Notes: a model not told the origin generated them from the letters alone. A stretch of DNA of 64,000 nt from Chryseobacterium ginsenosidimutans (GCF_030823405.1 NZ_JAUSXC010000001.1:1161001-1225000), one strand, 5' to 3'. Positions 29,923 through 38,992 are shown, counted from the stretch's first letter. Translations and numbers: made by a program.

Positions 29923-31206
29923 ATGAAGCAAAGATTACAATTCTTACTGTTGATTTTTTCGTTGACAGTTTTTGCTCAGAAAGGAAATATAGATACAGCG
30001 CAGGTTGTTATTCCAAATCGATATAACAGTGTTGAAGCACAGACAAAGCCTTATGTGATTATGATTTCTACAGATGGGTTTCGTTATGATTATGCCAAAA
30101 AGTACAATGCAAAAAATCTTTTAAAACTTTCAAATGACGGCGTTCAGGCAAAAGCAATGATTCCGAGTTATCCGAGTATCACTTTCCCGAATCACTGGAC
30201 TTTAATTACCGGATTATATCCTTCTCATCACGGTTTGATTGATAATTTCTTCTACGACTATAAACGAAAAGAAGCTTATGCGATGAGTGATAAAAAGAAT
30301 GCTGAAGATGGAAGTTGGTACGGCGGAACTCCACTTTGGGGATTGGCTGAAAAACAAGGGATGGTTTCTGCATCTTTAATGTGGGTAGGTTCTGCAAGTG
30401 AAGCGGGAGGAAAAAGACCGAGCTATTATTATCCTTATCACGAAAAATTTTCACCTTCTGAAAAAGTAGATAAAGTTATCAACTGGTTAAAATTGCCAAT
30501 GGATAAAAGACCTCACTTTATTTCGTTATATTTTCCGGAAGTTGATGGAAGCGGACATCATTTTGGACCCGATACAAAAGAAACAGAAGGTGCTGTTCAC
30601 TTAATTGATAAAGCAATCGGAGAACTAGTTGATAAAGTGAATAATTTAGGATTAAAAAATGTAAATTTTGTATTTGTTTCAGATCACGGTATGATAAAAG
30701 TGGATGGAGGAAGTCCTTTGGAAATTCCTGCTATGCTTTTTAATAAAGATAGATTTGATTTTTATAATTCTCAGACTTTGTTAAGAGTTTATGTTAAGAA
30801 TCCTGCGGAAATTAAAGCTGTTTATAAAGAATTGAAAGCCAATAAAACAGATGATTACGAGGTCTATTTAGATAAAAAACTACCAAAATACCTTCACTTT
30901 TCAGCAAAAGATGATCAATATAACAGAATAGGTCAAATTTTATTAATTCCAAAAGCTCCGAAAATATTTTTGGAAAAAGGAAAGAAAACATCAGTTGGAA
31001 AGCATGGTTATAATCCAAGAGTTGTTCCTGAAATGAAAGCAACTTTCTTTGCTTGGGGCCCGGAATTTAAGAATAATTTAGTGATTGATGAATTCGCAAA
31101 TATTAATGTCTATCCTTTAGTTGCTGATATTTTAGGATTAAAAATTGATCAGCCGATTGACGGAAAATTAAAAGTCTTAAAAAAGATATTGAAGAAAGAA
31201 AAGTAA
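29923..31206 (+). CDS. Ectonucleotide pyrophosphatase/phosphodiesterase family protein
   Basis: A 427-residue exported enzyme of the alkaline phosphatase superfamily (NPP type). A signal peptide (MKQRLQFLLLIFSLTVFAQ) is followed by the metal and nucleophile motifs: Asp in MISTDGFRYDY, the catalytic Thr in PSITFPNHWTLITGLYPS, Asp/His in PEVDGSGHHFGPD, Asp-His in VSDHGM, and His in GKHGYNPR. All six zinc ligands and the Thr appear present. It should hydrolyse phosphodiester or pyrophosphate bonds of nucleotides in the periplasm or outside. It is monocistronic and ends at a long palindrome. Confidence 0.93.
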   Translation: MKQRLQFLLLIFSLTVFAQKGNIDTAQVVIPNRYNSVEAQTKPYVIMISTDGFRYDYAKKYNAKNLLKLSNDGVQAKAMIPSYPSITFPNHWTLITGLYPSHHGLIDNFFYDYKRKEAYAMSDKKNAEDGSWYGGTPLWGLAEKQGMVSASLMWVGSASEAGGKRPSYYYPYHEKFSPSEKVDKVINWLKLPMDKRPHFISLYFPEVDGSGHHFGPDTKETEGAVHLIDKAIGELVDKVNNLGLKNVNFVFVSDHGMIKVDGGSPLEIPAMLFNKDRFDFYNSQTLLRVYVKNPAEIKAVYKELKANKTDDYEVYLDKKLPKYLHFSAKDDQYNRIGQILLIPKAPKIFLEKGKKTSVGKHGYNPRVVPEMKATFFAWGPEFKNNLVIDEFANINVYPLVADILGLKIDQPIDGKLKVLKKILKKEK

Positions 31207-31231
31207 TTGAGTTTAGATTTCAGAGTCATTT

Positions 31232-31276
31232 TTTATAAAGTTTCGGCGAGCCAAAGGCTCGCCGAAACTTTATAAA
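31232..31276. terminator. Perfect 21-bp inverted repeat, bidirectional terminator
   Basis: Arms 31232-31252 and 31256-31276 are perfectly complementary over 21 bp with a 3-nt AAA loop; the core is CGGCGAGCC/GGCTCGCCG flanked by TTTATAAAG/CTTTATAAA. It sits between convergent genes, 25 bp after one stop and abutting the other, and has T-rich sequence on both sides. Confidence 0.9.
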
Positions 31277-31277
31277 T

Positions 31278-32162
31278 TTAATGCTTAAATTTATCGGAAA
31301 ACTCTTTTGCAAACTCCTCCAATTTAATCTTGCCATCAGTAATAGAACTATGCTCAATAAAGTCTTTTTGAATAACACCCGTTCTCAAGCCTCGTCCCAT
31401 TTCCGTATATAATTCTGCAATTTCCTGTGGAAGACCGGCCTGAAGCATTCCATTTAAAGAATCTTCATCTTTGAATTCAACCCAGGGAAGCTCAGGTTTT
31501 TCTATTGCGTTACCAAAAGCTTTAGCAATCTCAGAAGCTGGACGATAATCGCTTACAATATATCTAATGTTTTTACCTTCGGAATTCTTTATTAATTCTT
31601 CTGCCGCAGCCTTAGCAATATCTTTTGGGTGAACTAAAGGAATTATAATATTTTCAGGATAATTTGCACCTAGAATTCCGGCATTTTTAATTAAAGGAAT
31701 ATCATTGAAGAAATTAATATAAAAATATCCTGCTCTTAAGAATGTAACTGAGGTGTTTTCAAGCTCGTTGTAGAACTTTTCGATGAAATGAAGCCCTTTT
31801 ATAGGACCATTGTCGACTGGAGATTCAACACCGATACTGCTCAGCATCACAATCCTTTTTACTTCTGTTTTTGAAATTGCTTCTGCATAGTTTTTTCCTG
31901 CATTGATTGTATTTTTAACAATATTTTCAAATCCGATATTTGGAGGTGTCATTAAAAATACGGCATCAGCTCCTTCAAAAGTTTTAACTAAAAAATTTAA
32001 ATCTGTAATAGAACCTATTGCCGACTTTGCTCCTAAAGCTTTAATTTCACTTTCTTTAGATTCATTGCTGCTGATTAATGTAATATCGTGTCCTTCTGCA
32101 ATTAATTGTTGAGCCAATGGTTTTGCAACATTTCCTAATGAACCTGTGATGATAATTTTCAT
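31278..32162 (-). CDS. NmrA-like NAD(P)H-binding oxidoreductase
   Basis: A 294-residue Rossmann-fold protein (atypical short-chain dehydrogenase, NmrA/QOR2-like). The start at ATG 32160-32162 (MKIIITGSLGNVAKPLAQQL) puts the nucleotide motif GSLGNVA at the N-terminus; upstream codons would cross the promoter region. Further features are FLMTPPNIGFENIVKNTINA and FLRAGYFYINF. Relatives reduce quinones or act as redox-responsive proteins. It is divergent from a HxlR regulator with 80 bp between them, the usual arrangement for a redox-controlled oxidoreductase. The substrate is unknown. Confidence 0.88.
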   Translation of the reverse strand: MKIIITGSLGNVAKPLAQQLIAEGHDITLISSNESKESEIKALGAKSAIGSITDLNFLVKTFEGADAVFLMTPPNIGFENIVKNTINAGKNYAEAISKTEVKRIVMLSSIGVESPVDNGPIKGLHFIEKFYNELENTSVTFLRAGYFYINFFNDIPLIKNAGILGANYPENIIIPLVHPKDIAKAAAEELIKNSEGKNIRYIVSDYRPASEIAKAFGNAIEKPELPWVEFKDEDSLNGMLQAGLPQEIAELYTEMGRGLRTGVIQKDFIEHSSITDGKIKLEEFAKEFSDKFKH

Positions 32163-32194
32163 AATAAATATTTTTTTATTTCTGATAACAAAGG

Positions 32195-32236
32195 TATATT
32201 TGTACTTACTTTTATACAAGTACTTACCCTAAAGTA
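32195..32236 (+). promoter_or_regulatory. HxlR promoter and candidate operator
   Basis: TATATTTG (32195-32202) is a -7 box 40 bp before the HxlR gene. Directly after it are two overlapping palindromes, TACTT-N10-AAGTA (32203-32222) and TACTT-N6-AAGTA (32221-32236). HxlR-family regulators such as YodB bind TACT...AGTA palindromes, so these are likely sites for autoregulation and for control of the divergent nmrA-like gene. Confidence 0.65.
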
Positions 32237-32242
32237 TGTATT

Positions 32243-32611
32243 ATGGCAGAAATTAAAGAAAGTTCAACAATTCAGCAAAATAAAAAATACGCCTTAGATT
32301 CATGTCCTGTAACCTATGTTATGGAAAAAATCGGTGGTTTCTGGAAACCTATTATCTTATATAATCTTTCAAACGGTGATAAAAGATACAGTGAATTGAA
32401 ACGTGCGATTCCTGCAGTAACGGAAAAGATGTTGATTCAACATTTAAAGCAATTGGAAGCAGACGGATTAATAATAAGAACTGCAAAACCTGTCGTTCCG
32501 CCACATGTAACTTACGAATTAAGTGAAGCGGGAAAAGGATTGATTCCCGTTATCCATTCAATGGCAGAATGGGCTTTTAAAGATATGGATGGGAAATATA
32601 ACTGCAAATAA
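32243..32611 (+). CDS. HxlR family winged-helix regulator
   Basis: A 122-residue transcription factor with a single winged helix. Typical parts are the N-terminal LDSCPVTYVMEKIGGFWKPIIL, whose Cys corresponds to the redox Cys of YodB/HypR-type members, the helix-turn-helix RYSELKRAIPAVTEKMLIQHL, and the wing VPPHVTYELSEAGKGL. It probably senses electrophiles or quinones through the Cys and represses itself and the divergent oxidoreductase. The regulator class is firm; the inducer is inference. Confidence 0.93.
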   Translation: MAEIKESSTIQQNKKYALDSCPVTYVMEKIGGFWKPIILYNLSNGDKRYSELKRAIPAVTEKMLIQHLKQLEADGLIIRTAKPVVPPHVTYELSEAGKGLIPVIHSMAEWAFKDMDGKYNCK

Positions 32612-32646
32612 AAAGACTCTCCAAAAAATGAAGAGCCTTTGGTTTT
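32611..32646. terminator. Terminator between convergent hxlR and adh genes
   Basis: AAGACTCT and AGAGCCTT pair with one mismatch around an 11-nt A-rich loop, with A runs before and T runs after. It can serve both converging genes. Confidence 0.5.
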
Positions 32647-32663
32647 ATATAGTGAATGAAGAA

Positions 32664-33719
32664 TTATAAAGACTTCATATCAATCACGAAACGGTATTTC
32701 ACGTCGCTTTTCAGCATTCTTTCATATGCTTCATTAATATCCTGCATTTTGATTAGTTCAATATCAGAAACGATATTATGTTTTCCACAGAAATCAAGCA
32801 TTTCCTGAGTTTCAGCAATACCTCCGATTAAAGATCCGGCTACAGAACGACGTTGGAAAATCAGCGGTAGTGTACTTGGTTTAGTTTCTTCAAACTGACC
32901 TACAAATCCTACCAAAACCAAAGTTCCGTTCAATGCTACAGTCTGCATATAAGGATTGATGTCGTGTTCATACGGTACAGTATCAATAATTACATCAAAT
33001 TTACCTGCTACAGACTGCATTTGAGAATCATCTGTTGAAATTACAACGTGATCGGCTCCTAATTTCTTTGCGTCTTCAGTTTTCCCGGGAGTTCTTGAGA
33101 ATAAAGTTACCTCAGCACCCAAACCTTTTGCTAATTTAATGGCCATATGCCCTAAACCTCCTAAGCCTACAACGGCAACTTTAGAATCCGGACCAACGTT
33201 CCAATGTCTTAAAGGTGACCAAGTTGTGATTCCTGCACAAAGAAGAGGTGCAACTGCTGCCAAGTCTAAGTTTTCAGGAATACTTAAAACAAATCCTTCA
33301 TCAACCACCACTTTTTGAGAATATCCACCGAAAGTATGACCTCCCAAATGTTTGTCTTTTCCGTTGTATGTTCCTGTGAATCCGTTTTGGCAATATTGTT
33401 CCAACTCTTGTTTGCAACTGTCGCAATGTCCGCAAGAATCTACCATACAACCTACACCTGCTAAGTCTCCAACTTTAAATTTGGAAACTTCGCTCCCTAC
33501 CTTTGTAATTCTTCCTACAATTTCATGTCCGGGAACAGCAGGATACATCGATCCGCCCCAGTCGTTTCTTGCAGTATGAAGATCAGAATGACAAACTCCA
33601 CAATATAAAATTTCGATTTCTATATCTTTTGGAGTTACTTCTCTTCTTTCAATATTCATTTCCTCCAAGTCTGCAGTTTTAGATTCTGCTCCGTACGCTT
33701 TTACTGTGAATGTGCTCAT
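32664..33719 (-). CDS. Zinc-dependent alcohol dehydrogenase (YahK/CAD type)
   Basis: A 351-residue medium-chain dehydrogenase. Catalytic zinc ligands are Cys in GVCHSDLHTARND, His in PGHEIVG and the later Cys in LLCAGITTWSPL. The structural zinc is held by CGHCDSCKQELEQYC. The cofactor site is VVGLGGLGHMA, and the following SRTPGKTEDAKKLGAD suggests NADP use, as in YahK/cinnamyl alcohol dehydrogenases. It should reduce aldehydes in the cytoplasm. It is divergent from an AraC-type gene, with an inverted repeat between them. Confidence 0.95.
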   Translation of the reverse strand: MSTFTVKAYGAESKTADLEEMNIERREVTPKDIEIEILYCGVCHSDLHTARNDWGGSMYPAVPGHEIVGRITKVGSEVSKFKVGDLAGVGCMVDSCGHCDSCKQELEQYCQNGFTGTYNGKDKHLGGHTFGGYSQKVVVDEGFVLSIPENLDLAAVAPLLCAGITTWSPLRHWNVGPDSKVAVVGLGGLGHMAIKLAKGLGAEVTLFSRTPGKTEDAKKLGADHVVISTDDSQMQSVAGKFDVIIDTVPYEHDINPYMQTVALNGTLVLVGFVGQFEETKPSTLPLIFQRRSVAGSLIGGIAETQEMLDFCGKHNIVSDIELIKMQDINEAYERMLKSDVKYRFVIDMKSL

Positions 33720-33761
33720 TTATTTTTTATGTTTAGTTAATTGTAAATATTTTAATTTTTC

Positions 33762-33792
33762 TGTTACAAAATTCGACAGTTTAAATGTAACA
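33762..33792. promoter_or_regulatory. Inverted repeat between adh and araC-type gene
   Basis: TGTTACA and TGTAACA form a perfect 7-bp inverted repeat separated by 17 bp in the 172-bp divergent intergenic region. The position suggests an operator for the AraC-type regulator or another factor controlling both genes. Confidence 0.45.
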
Positions 33793-33891
33793 ATACTTAT
33801 ACAAATTACAGAAAGATTTACCAATTTTACCGACATTATGCATTGTGCGTACAGAAAGTAGTAATTTTGAATATAAATAAAAATATACTTC

Positions 33892-34794
33892 ATGGAAAAT
33901 CAAGAGGTTGAGATATACAAAAGTGTTTCAGAATATAATAAATTGCTTAATCATGAAACAATGCATCCTTTGGTAAGCGTGATTGATTTTTCTAAATCTG
34001 ATCCTATTTGCCAATTCAAAAGAACATTTGGTTTTTATACCGTTTTTTTGAAAGATGTGATGTGTGGAGATATGCAGTACGGAAAGCACAGCTATGATTA
34101 TCAGGAAGGAACATTGGTTTTTATCGCACCGGGTCAGGAATACGGCTTGAATAATGCAGGAAATTATATTCAGCCTGCAGGTTTTGCCTTAGTATTTCAT
34201 CCTGATTTATTGAAAGGAACCAATCTCGGTAAAAATATAAAAGATTATAATTTCTTTTCTTATGAAGTTCATGAAGCTTTACACCTATCCGAAAAAGAAA
34301 GAGAAATCATCTTAGAATGTTTTAAAAATATAAAACTTGAACTCGAACAATCTATTGATAAACACAGCAAATCATTAATTGTTAATAATATAGAATTGTT
34401 TCTGAATTACTGTATGCGTTTTTATGATCGCCAGTTTATTACAAGAGATCATATCAATCAGGGAGTTATTGGTAAATTTGAAAATCTTCTGGATGAATAT
34501 TTAAAATCAGATAAACCTAAGAACTTTGGTTTCCCAATGGTGAATTATTTTGCTGAAAAACTAAATCTTTCGGCGAACTATTTCGGTGATATTATCAAAA
34601 AAGAATTGGGAATTTCTGCGCAGGAATTTATTCATAATAAATTGATTGACGTTGCAAAAGAGCAGATCTTTAATCCTGAAAAGTCGATCGGTGAAATTTC
34701 TTATGATCTTGGTTTTAAATATCCGCAGCATTTTACAAGATTATTTAAAACAAAAGTTGGTGTTTCTCCAAGTGAATACAAAACCTTAAACTAA
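33892..34794 (+). CDS. AraC family transcriptional regulator
   Basis: A 300-residue regulator. The N-terminal half has a cupin-type ligand region (FYTVFLKDVMCGDMQYGKHSYDYQ split by strands, then TLVFIAPGQEYGLN). The C-terminal half carries two helix-turn-helix motifs (YFAEKLNLSANYFGDIIKKE and IGEISYDLGFKYPQHFTRLF) and ends with the typical VSPSEYKTLN. It is divergent from the alcohol dehydrogenase gene and upstream of a carboxylesterase, either of which may be its target. Confidence 0.93.
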   Translation: MENQEVEIYKSVSEYNKLLNHETMHPLVSVIDFSKSDPICQFKRTFGFYTVFLKDVMCGDMQYGKHSYDYQEGTLVFIAPGQEYGLNNAGNYIQPAGFALVFHPDLLKGTNLGKNIKDYNFFSYEVHEALHLSEKEREIILECFKNIKLELEQSIDKHSKSLIVNNIELFLNYCMRFYDRQFITRDHINQGVIGKFENLLDEYLKSDKPKNFGFPMVNYFAEKLNLSANYFGDIIKKELGISAQEFIHNKLIDVAKEQIFNPEKSIGEISYDLGFKYPQHFTRLFKTKVGVSPSEYKTLN

Positions 34795-34932
34795 GTTTTT
34801 AAATACTAATAAACTTAATGTTTGTCTCCTAGTTACAAATGATATTATGAAAGTTCGTGCCGAAAATTTGTGATATTTGTGCTAATAAATTTCAAAAATT
34901 ACTAAATTTATGTAAACATTATTCTGTTTTGG

Positions 34933-36258
34933 ATGACCGCACAACAAAATATAGGCACACATACGTTTCATACATCTTTTGGAAAAATTTTAGCATTGAA
35001 AGAAAATGGAGTTATCAAAGCTAAAAGTATTCGTTATGCCCGCTCTGAAAGGTTTCAGAGGCCAGTTCCTTTAGAATCGGTAGAACATGAGGAGATTTTA
35101 GATAAAACGCCTGCTTGCCCGCAAAATATCAATCCGATTTTAGAGAGATTGATTGGTAAAACAGATATTAATCAATTTCAACCAGAAGAGTCAACTCAAT
35201 TTCTAACGATAACGCGCCCCGAAAATTTTAATGAAAATGAAAATTTACCTGTTGTAGTATGGATTCATGGCGGTTCTTATGAAATCGGCTGTGGTGATCT
35301 TCCAATTTCTGATCCTTCGGCTTGGGTGAGAGAACAAAATATTATCGTCGTTTCAGTTTCTTATCGGCTGGGATTTTTTGGTTTTTTAGGTGGAAATGAA
35401 AACAGACCTGCAAATCTGGGATTATTCGACATCATTGAAGCAATAAAATGGATTAAGAATAATATACATGGTTTTGGAGGAAATCCGGAAAATATTACAC
35501 TTTTCGGACAATCTTCCGGAGGCGATGCAATTGCTCATCTGATGATTTCTGAAGGTATTGAAAATTTGTTTCATCGGGTGATTATTCAAAGCGCGCCTTT
35601 GGGCTTTCGTCATAAAAGATATAAAATGTCTTCCGATTTTTTCAGTAAAACAGAATTTCTAAAAGATGAAACAGATGTGTTGAAAATAACAGAAAAGTAT
35701 GTGAAATTTTTACCGTCTGTAATGAAATATGGTTTAAAATCTTCCATGCCTTTTTGTTTACAATATGGATACGCTCCTTTGTGTAAGGAAGAAGAATCTC
35801 TTCAAAAATGGAAAGAAAATGCTAAGAAGTATGATGTTTTAATTGGCTTAAATAATGATGAAACCGCCCTGTATATAAAGACAGCAAGGCAAGGGATTTA
35901 CGCTTATTTACATCATAAAATATTAGATAAAATTGTACGTAAAACGACCGAGCTAATTTATGAAAAGCCAGCTAATATTTTTGCTGAAAATTATGCTAAA
36001 GGTGACGGGAATATTTATTGTTTTAAAATTCATCCAATTGTAAAAAATAAAATCGGAGCATCGCATTGTATTGATTTACCTTTAATTTTTGAAAATGAAT
36101 CTGCGTGGATATCTTCCGAATTACTTAAAGATATTCCTTGGAAATATATTCACGAAAATGGCAAAAAACTCCGTTCACTTTGGGCAGAATTTGCGCGAAC
36201 AGGAAAAATTTCTGATGATTCCGAAAGACCGGAAATTCTGGAACTCCGAAAAGTTTAG
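34933..36258 (+). CDS. Type B carboxylesterase family protein
   Basis: A 441-residue alpha/beta hydrolase. The oxyanion loop is WIHGGSYEIGCGD, the nucleophile Ser lies in FGQSSGGDAIAHL, and the likely catalytic His is in GASHCIDLPLIFEN, with the acidic residue probably in the LNNDETALYIK segment. No signal peptide is seen, so the enzyme is probably cytoplasmic. Other features (RYARSERFQRP) are typical of the para-nitrobenzyl esterase group. The last residues overlap no other gene, and a complex inverted repeat follows. The natural substrate is unknown. Confidence 0.92.
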   Translation: MTAQQNIGTHTFHTSFGKILALKENGVIKAKSIRYARSERFQRPVPLESVEHEEILDKTPACPQNINPILERLIGKTDINQFQPEESTQFLTITRPENFNENENLPVVVWIHGGSYEIGCGDLPISDPSAWVREQNIIVVSVSYRLGFFGFLGGNENRPANLGLFDIIEAIKWIKNNIHGFGGNPENITLFGQSSGGDAIAHLMISEGIENLFHRVIIQSAPLGFRHKRYKMSSDFFSKTEFLKDETDVLKITEKYVKFLPSVMKYGLKSSMPFCLQYGYAPLCKEEESLQKWKENAKKYDVLIGLNNDETALYIKTARQGIYAYLHHKILDKIVRKTTELIYEKPANIFAENYAKGDGNIYCFKIHPIVKNKIGASHCIDLPLIFENESAWISSELLKDIPWKYIHENGKKLRSLWAEFARTGKISDDSERPEILELRKV

Positions 36259-36263
36259 TTTTG

Positions 36264-36362
36264 ATTTCAGCCTAAAAATAGCTATTAAGTTTGTCATTCT
36301 GCAGGAATCTAAACAGCTACAATTGGAAATAAATTAGGCTGAAATTTCTACAGAATGACAAA
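36264..36362. repeat. Interleaved inverted repeats between convergent genes
   Basis: Two inverted-repeat pairs alternate: ATTTCAGCCTAA (36264-36275) with TTAGGCTGAAAT (36334-36345), and TTTGTCATTCTG (36290-36301) with CAGAATGACAAA at 36351-36362. The order is A-B-A'-B', so both stems cannot form as nested hairpins. Each could act as a terminator in a different direction. GTCATTCTG...CAGAATGAC pairs are a style of intergenic repeat seen in flavobacteria. Confidence 0.7.
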
Positions 36363-36388
36363 TTGAAAGTTATTTACTGAATATTGAA

Positions 36389-37861
36389 TTATTCAACAAT
36401 CCAGACACTCACATTTCCAGCCGGAACAGGAAAGTTTCCCCAGCCTTTTTCATCGATTGTTACTTTTTCTTCAGATCTTGCAAGCAGATCATAAAAAGTT
36501 TTACCAATATATTTTTCACCCATTTCCATAGGCTTTTCGTAGGCATCTTTATTGCTCAGAACGACTGCACATCCTGAATATTCTTCATTGCCTTCACGAA
36601 CCCAGCCTAAACAATTAGCGTCTTCAAAATAATCTCTTTGTTCGCCGTAAGCATGGTTTTTTCTAGCTTTTAAGAGCTCTTCAATTCCATCAACTTTATT
36701 CAGAAATATTTCCTGATCATTACCTTCTCTATCTTTATCTACATACTGAGCTCCATACAGATCGGGATAAAAAATACACGGATAACCGTCTTGTCTTAAT
36801 AAAATTAGCGCATAAGCCAAAGGCTTAAACCACTCTTCTACAGGAGCTTCCAGATCTTGTAATGGTTGTGTGTCATGATTATCCACCAAACTTACGGAAT
36901 GTAGAGGATCTGCCTGAGTGAGACTTCCATCTAAAATTTTTCTTAAATCGTAAGAGTCTCCTTCTCTGGATGCATTATGGAAATTATTTTGTAACGAGCT
37001 GTCAAACAGACTCATGCATCCTTCTGTGACTTCAATGTATTTTTGGAGTAAATTCAAATATCCGGGAGCCCAATATTCGCCGACTGCAAAAATGTTTTTA
37101 CCTGAATTGGAACGTAGCAGTGTGATCCATTCTTTATAAAAATCAAAAGAAATGTGCTTTAAAGCATCGAGTCTTACACCATCAAAATCTGTCTGGTCAA
37201 AATACCATTTTGCCCAGTTATTAAGCTCTTCGCGCACAAAAGGATTGCGATGCTCAATATCATTATACATCAGATAATCGTAATTTCCTTTTTCATCGTC
37301 GATCATTTCTTCCCAATCGGTTCCATATTCATTTTTGATCTTAAAAATGCAAGAATCCATTCCTTCAGCGTAATCTACACCGCTAAAACAGGTGAAATTC
37401 CATTCGAAATCTGAATATTTTTTGCCCCTGCCAGGAAATGTAAATTTAGTATAAGACTGAATTTCTATTTCTCCCGAAATTACCTTTTCTCTATTATCTT
37501 CATCTACTTTTACGGCTTTGAAAGTTTCCAATTCGTCACCACCTGCTTTATGCCCCAAAACAATATCCACAATTACCTGAATATTTTCTTTTTTCAAGGC
37601 TTTAATAGCTTTAATATAATCGTCTTTTGTTCCGTATTTTGTAGGAATAGTTCCTTTTTGGTCAAATTCTCCCAGATCAAATAAATCGTATGCATCATAT
37701 CCTATAGAATTTTCGCCGTTCGTTCCCTTGTAAGCAGGCGGAAACCAAACTGATGTAATGCCTAGATTAGATAAATATTCTGCCTGTTGTTCTGCCTGTT
37801 TCCATAGTTTTCCACTCCCTTCGGAATACCAATGGAAAAATTGAATCATTGTCTGGTTCAT
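36389..37861 (-). CDS. Cytoplasmic alpha-amylase (GH13)
   Basis: A 490-residue glycoside hydrolase without a signal peptide, like the cytoplasmic alpha-amylases AmyA/AmyS. Conserved GH13 regions are DIVLGHKAGGDE (region I), GVRLDALKHISF with the nucleophile Asp (II), FAVGEYWAPG with the acid/base Glu (III), and SLVDNHDTQPLQ with the transition-state Asp (IV). It begins MNQTMIQFFHWYSEGSGKLW, as is typical for subfamily 5. It should cut internal alpha-1,4 bonds of glycogen or maltodextrins. Single gene, convergent with the esterase. Confidence 0.96.
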   Translation of the reverse strand: MNQTMIQFFHWYSEGSGKLWKQAEQQAEYLSNLGITSVWFPPAYKGTNGENSIGYDAYDLFDLGEFDQKGTIPTKYGTKDDYIKAIKALKKENIQVIVDIVLGHKAGGDELETFKAVKVDEDNREKVISGEIEIQSYTKFTFPGRGKKYSDFEWNFTCFSGVDYAEGMDSCIFKIKNEYGTDWEEMIDDEKGNYDYLMYNDIEHRNPFVREELNNWAKWYFDQTDFDGVRLDALKHISFDFYKEWITLLRSNSGKNIFAVGEYWAPGYLNLLQKYIEVTEGCMSLFDSSLQNNFHNASREGDSYDLRKILDGSLTQADPLHSVSLVDNHDTQPLQDLEAPVEEWFKPLAYALILLRQDGYPCIFYPDLYGAQYVDKDREGNDQEIFLNKVDGIEELLKARKNHAYGEQRDYFEDANCLGWVREGNEEYSGCAVVLSNKDAYEKPMEMGEKYIGKTFYDLLARSEEKVTIDEKGWGNFPVPAGNVSVWIVE

Positions 37862-37897
37862 AGTACAATTAAATTTGGTATATACAATGTAATGAAA

Positions 37898-38992
37898 TTA
37901 ATCTTCAAACTCCTTAAACCGAATTTTTAATTGAACAGAAACCTGCTTTTTCTCTTCGGTATTAAGGTGAGACAATGACAATCCCAATAATCGTACCGCT
38001 TTATCAAACGGGCGGAGCTCCCAAAGTTTTTTTGCTATACTGAAATATTGTTCGGGTGAAGAAAGATATTCTTCTTTGGTAATACTTCTTGTGAAAAGTG
38101 AGAAATCTTTGTATTTAATTTTTAAAGTTAAAGATCTTCCAAGAATGTTATTTTTCTGTAAACGGTTGTGAAGCTCTTCACTTAAACTTTCGAGCTTTTC
38201 GTTGACTTGTTTTTCGTCAAAAAGATCTTCAAAAAATGTTCTTTCCACAGCAACACTTTTTTGGATACGATGAGGTTTTACTTCGGAAGTATGAATTCCG
38301 CGCACAACATTGTAATAATAAGCTCCTGACTTCCCAAACAGTCGGGTAAGGTCTTCAATTGATCTTTTCTTTAAATCTTTTCCTTTATAAATTCCTAAAC
38401 TAAACATTTTGTTGGCCGTAACTTTTCCTACACCGTAGAATTTTTCAACAGGTAATTCTTCCAGAAAGCTTTCTATTTTTTCGGGATGAATGGTTTTTTG
38501 TCCGTTCGGCTTATTGATGTCGGAGGCTACTTTTGCTAAAAATTTATTAATTGAAATTCCCGCAGAAGCAGTTAATCCCGTTTCATTAAAAATCTTTTGT
38601 CGGATTTCTTTTGCAATTTGGTTTGCAGATTCTATTCCTTTTTTATTTTCGGTAACATCAAGATAGGCTTCGTCCAAAGAAAGCGGCTCAACCAAATCGG
38701 TATATTCATAAAAGATCTCCCGAATTTTTCTCGAAATCTCTTTATATCGCGGAAATCGGGGAGGAACAAAGATCAGATGCGGGCATTTTTCTTTCGCTGT
38801 TTTACTTGGCATCGCAGAACGGACACCAAATTTTCTGGCTTCATAACTTGCTGCGGCAACCACACCACGATGTTCTCCACCGACAGCAAGAGCTTTTCCT
38901 CTTAATGCAGGATTATCATGCTGTTCTACGGAGGCATAAAATGCGTCCATATCGACATGAATGATTTTGCGGATGGGAAAAGAAGAATCCAT
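37898..38992 (-). CDS. dinB: DNA polymerase IV
   Basis: Y-family translesion polymerase of 364 residues. The catalytic palm carries HVDMDAFYASVEQ (first Asp pair) and LSLDEAYLDVTEN (Asp-Glu). A helix-hairpin-helix region follows (KFYGVGKVTANKMFSLGIYKG), then the little-finger domain from about residue 240. A C-terminal beta-clamp-binding motif could be in the terminal region but is not obvious. It lies upstream of the alpha-amylase gene on the same strand with a 36-bp gap. DinB bypasses damaged bases; no LexA-like box was recognised. Confidence 0.96.
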   Translation of the reverse strand: MDSSFPIRKIIHVDMDAFYASVEQHDNPALRGKALAVGGEHRGVVAAASYEARKFGVRSAMPSKTAKEKCPHLIFVPPRFPRYKEISRKIREIFYEYTDLVEPLSLDEAYLDVTENKKGIESANQIAKEIRQKIFNETGLTASAGISINKFLAKVASDINKPNGQKTIHPEKIESFLEELPVEKFYGVGKVTANKMFSLGIYKGKDLKKRSIEDLTRLFGKSGAYYYNVVRGIHTSEVKPHRIQKSVAVERTFFEDLFDEKQVNEKLESLSEELHNRLQKNNILGRSLTLKIKYKDFSLFTRSITKEEYLSSPEQYFSIAKKLWELRPFDKAVRLLGLSLSHLNTEEKKQVSVQLKIRFKEFED

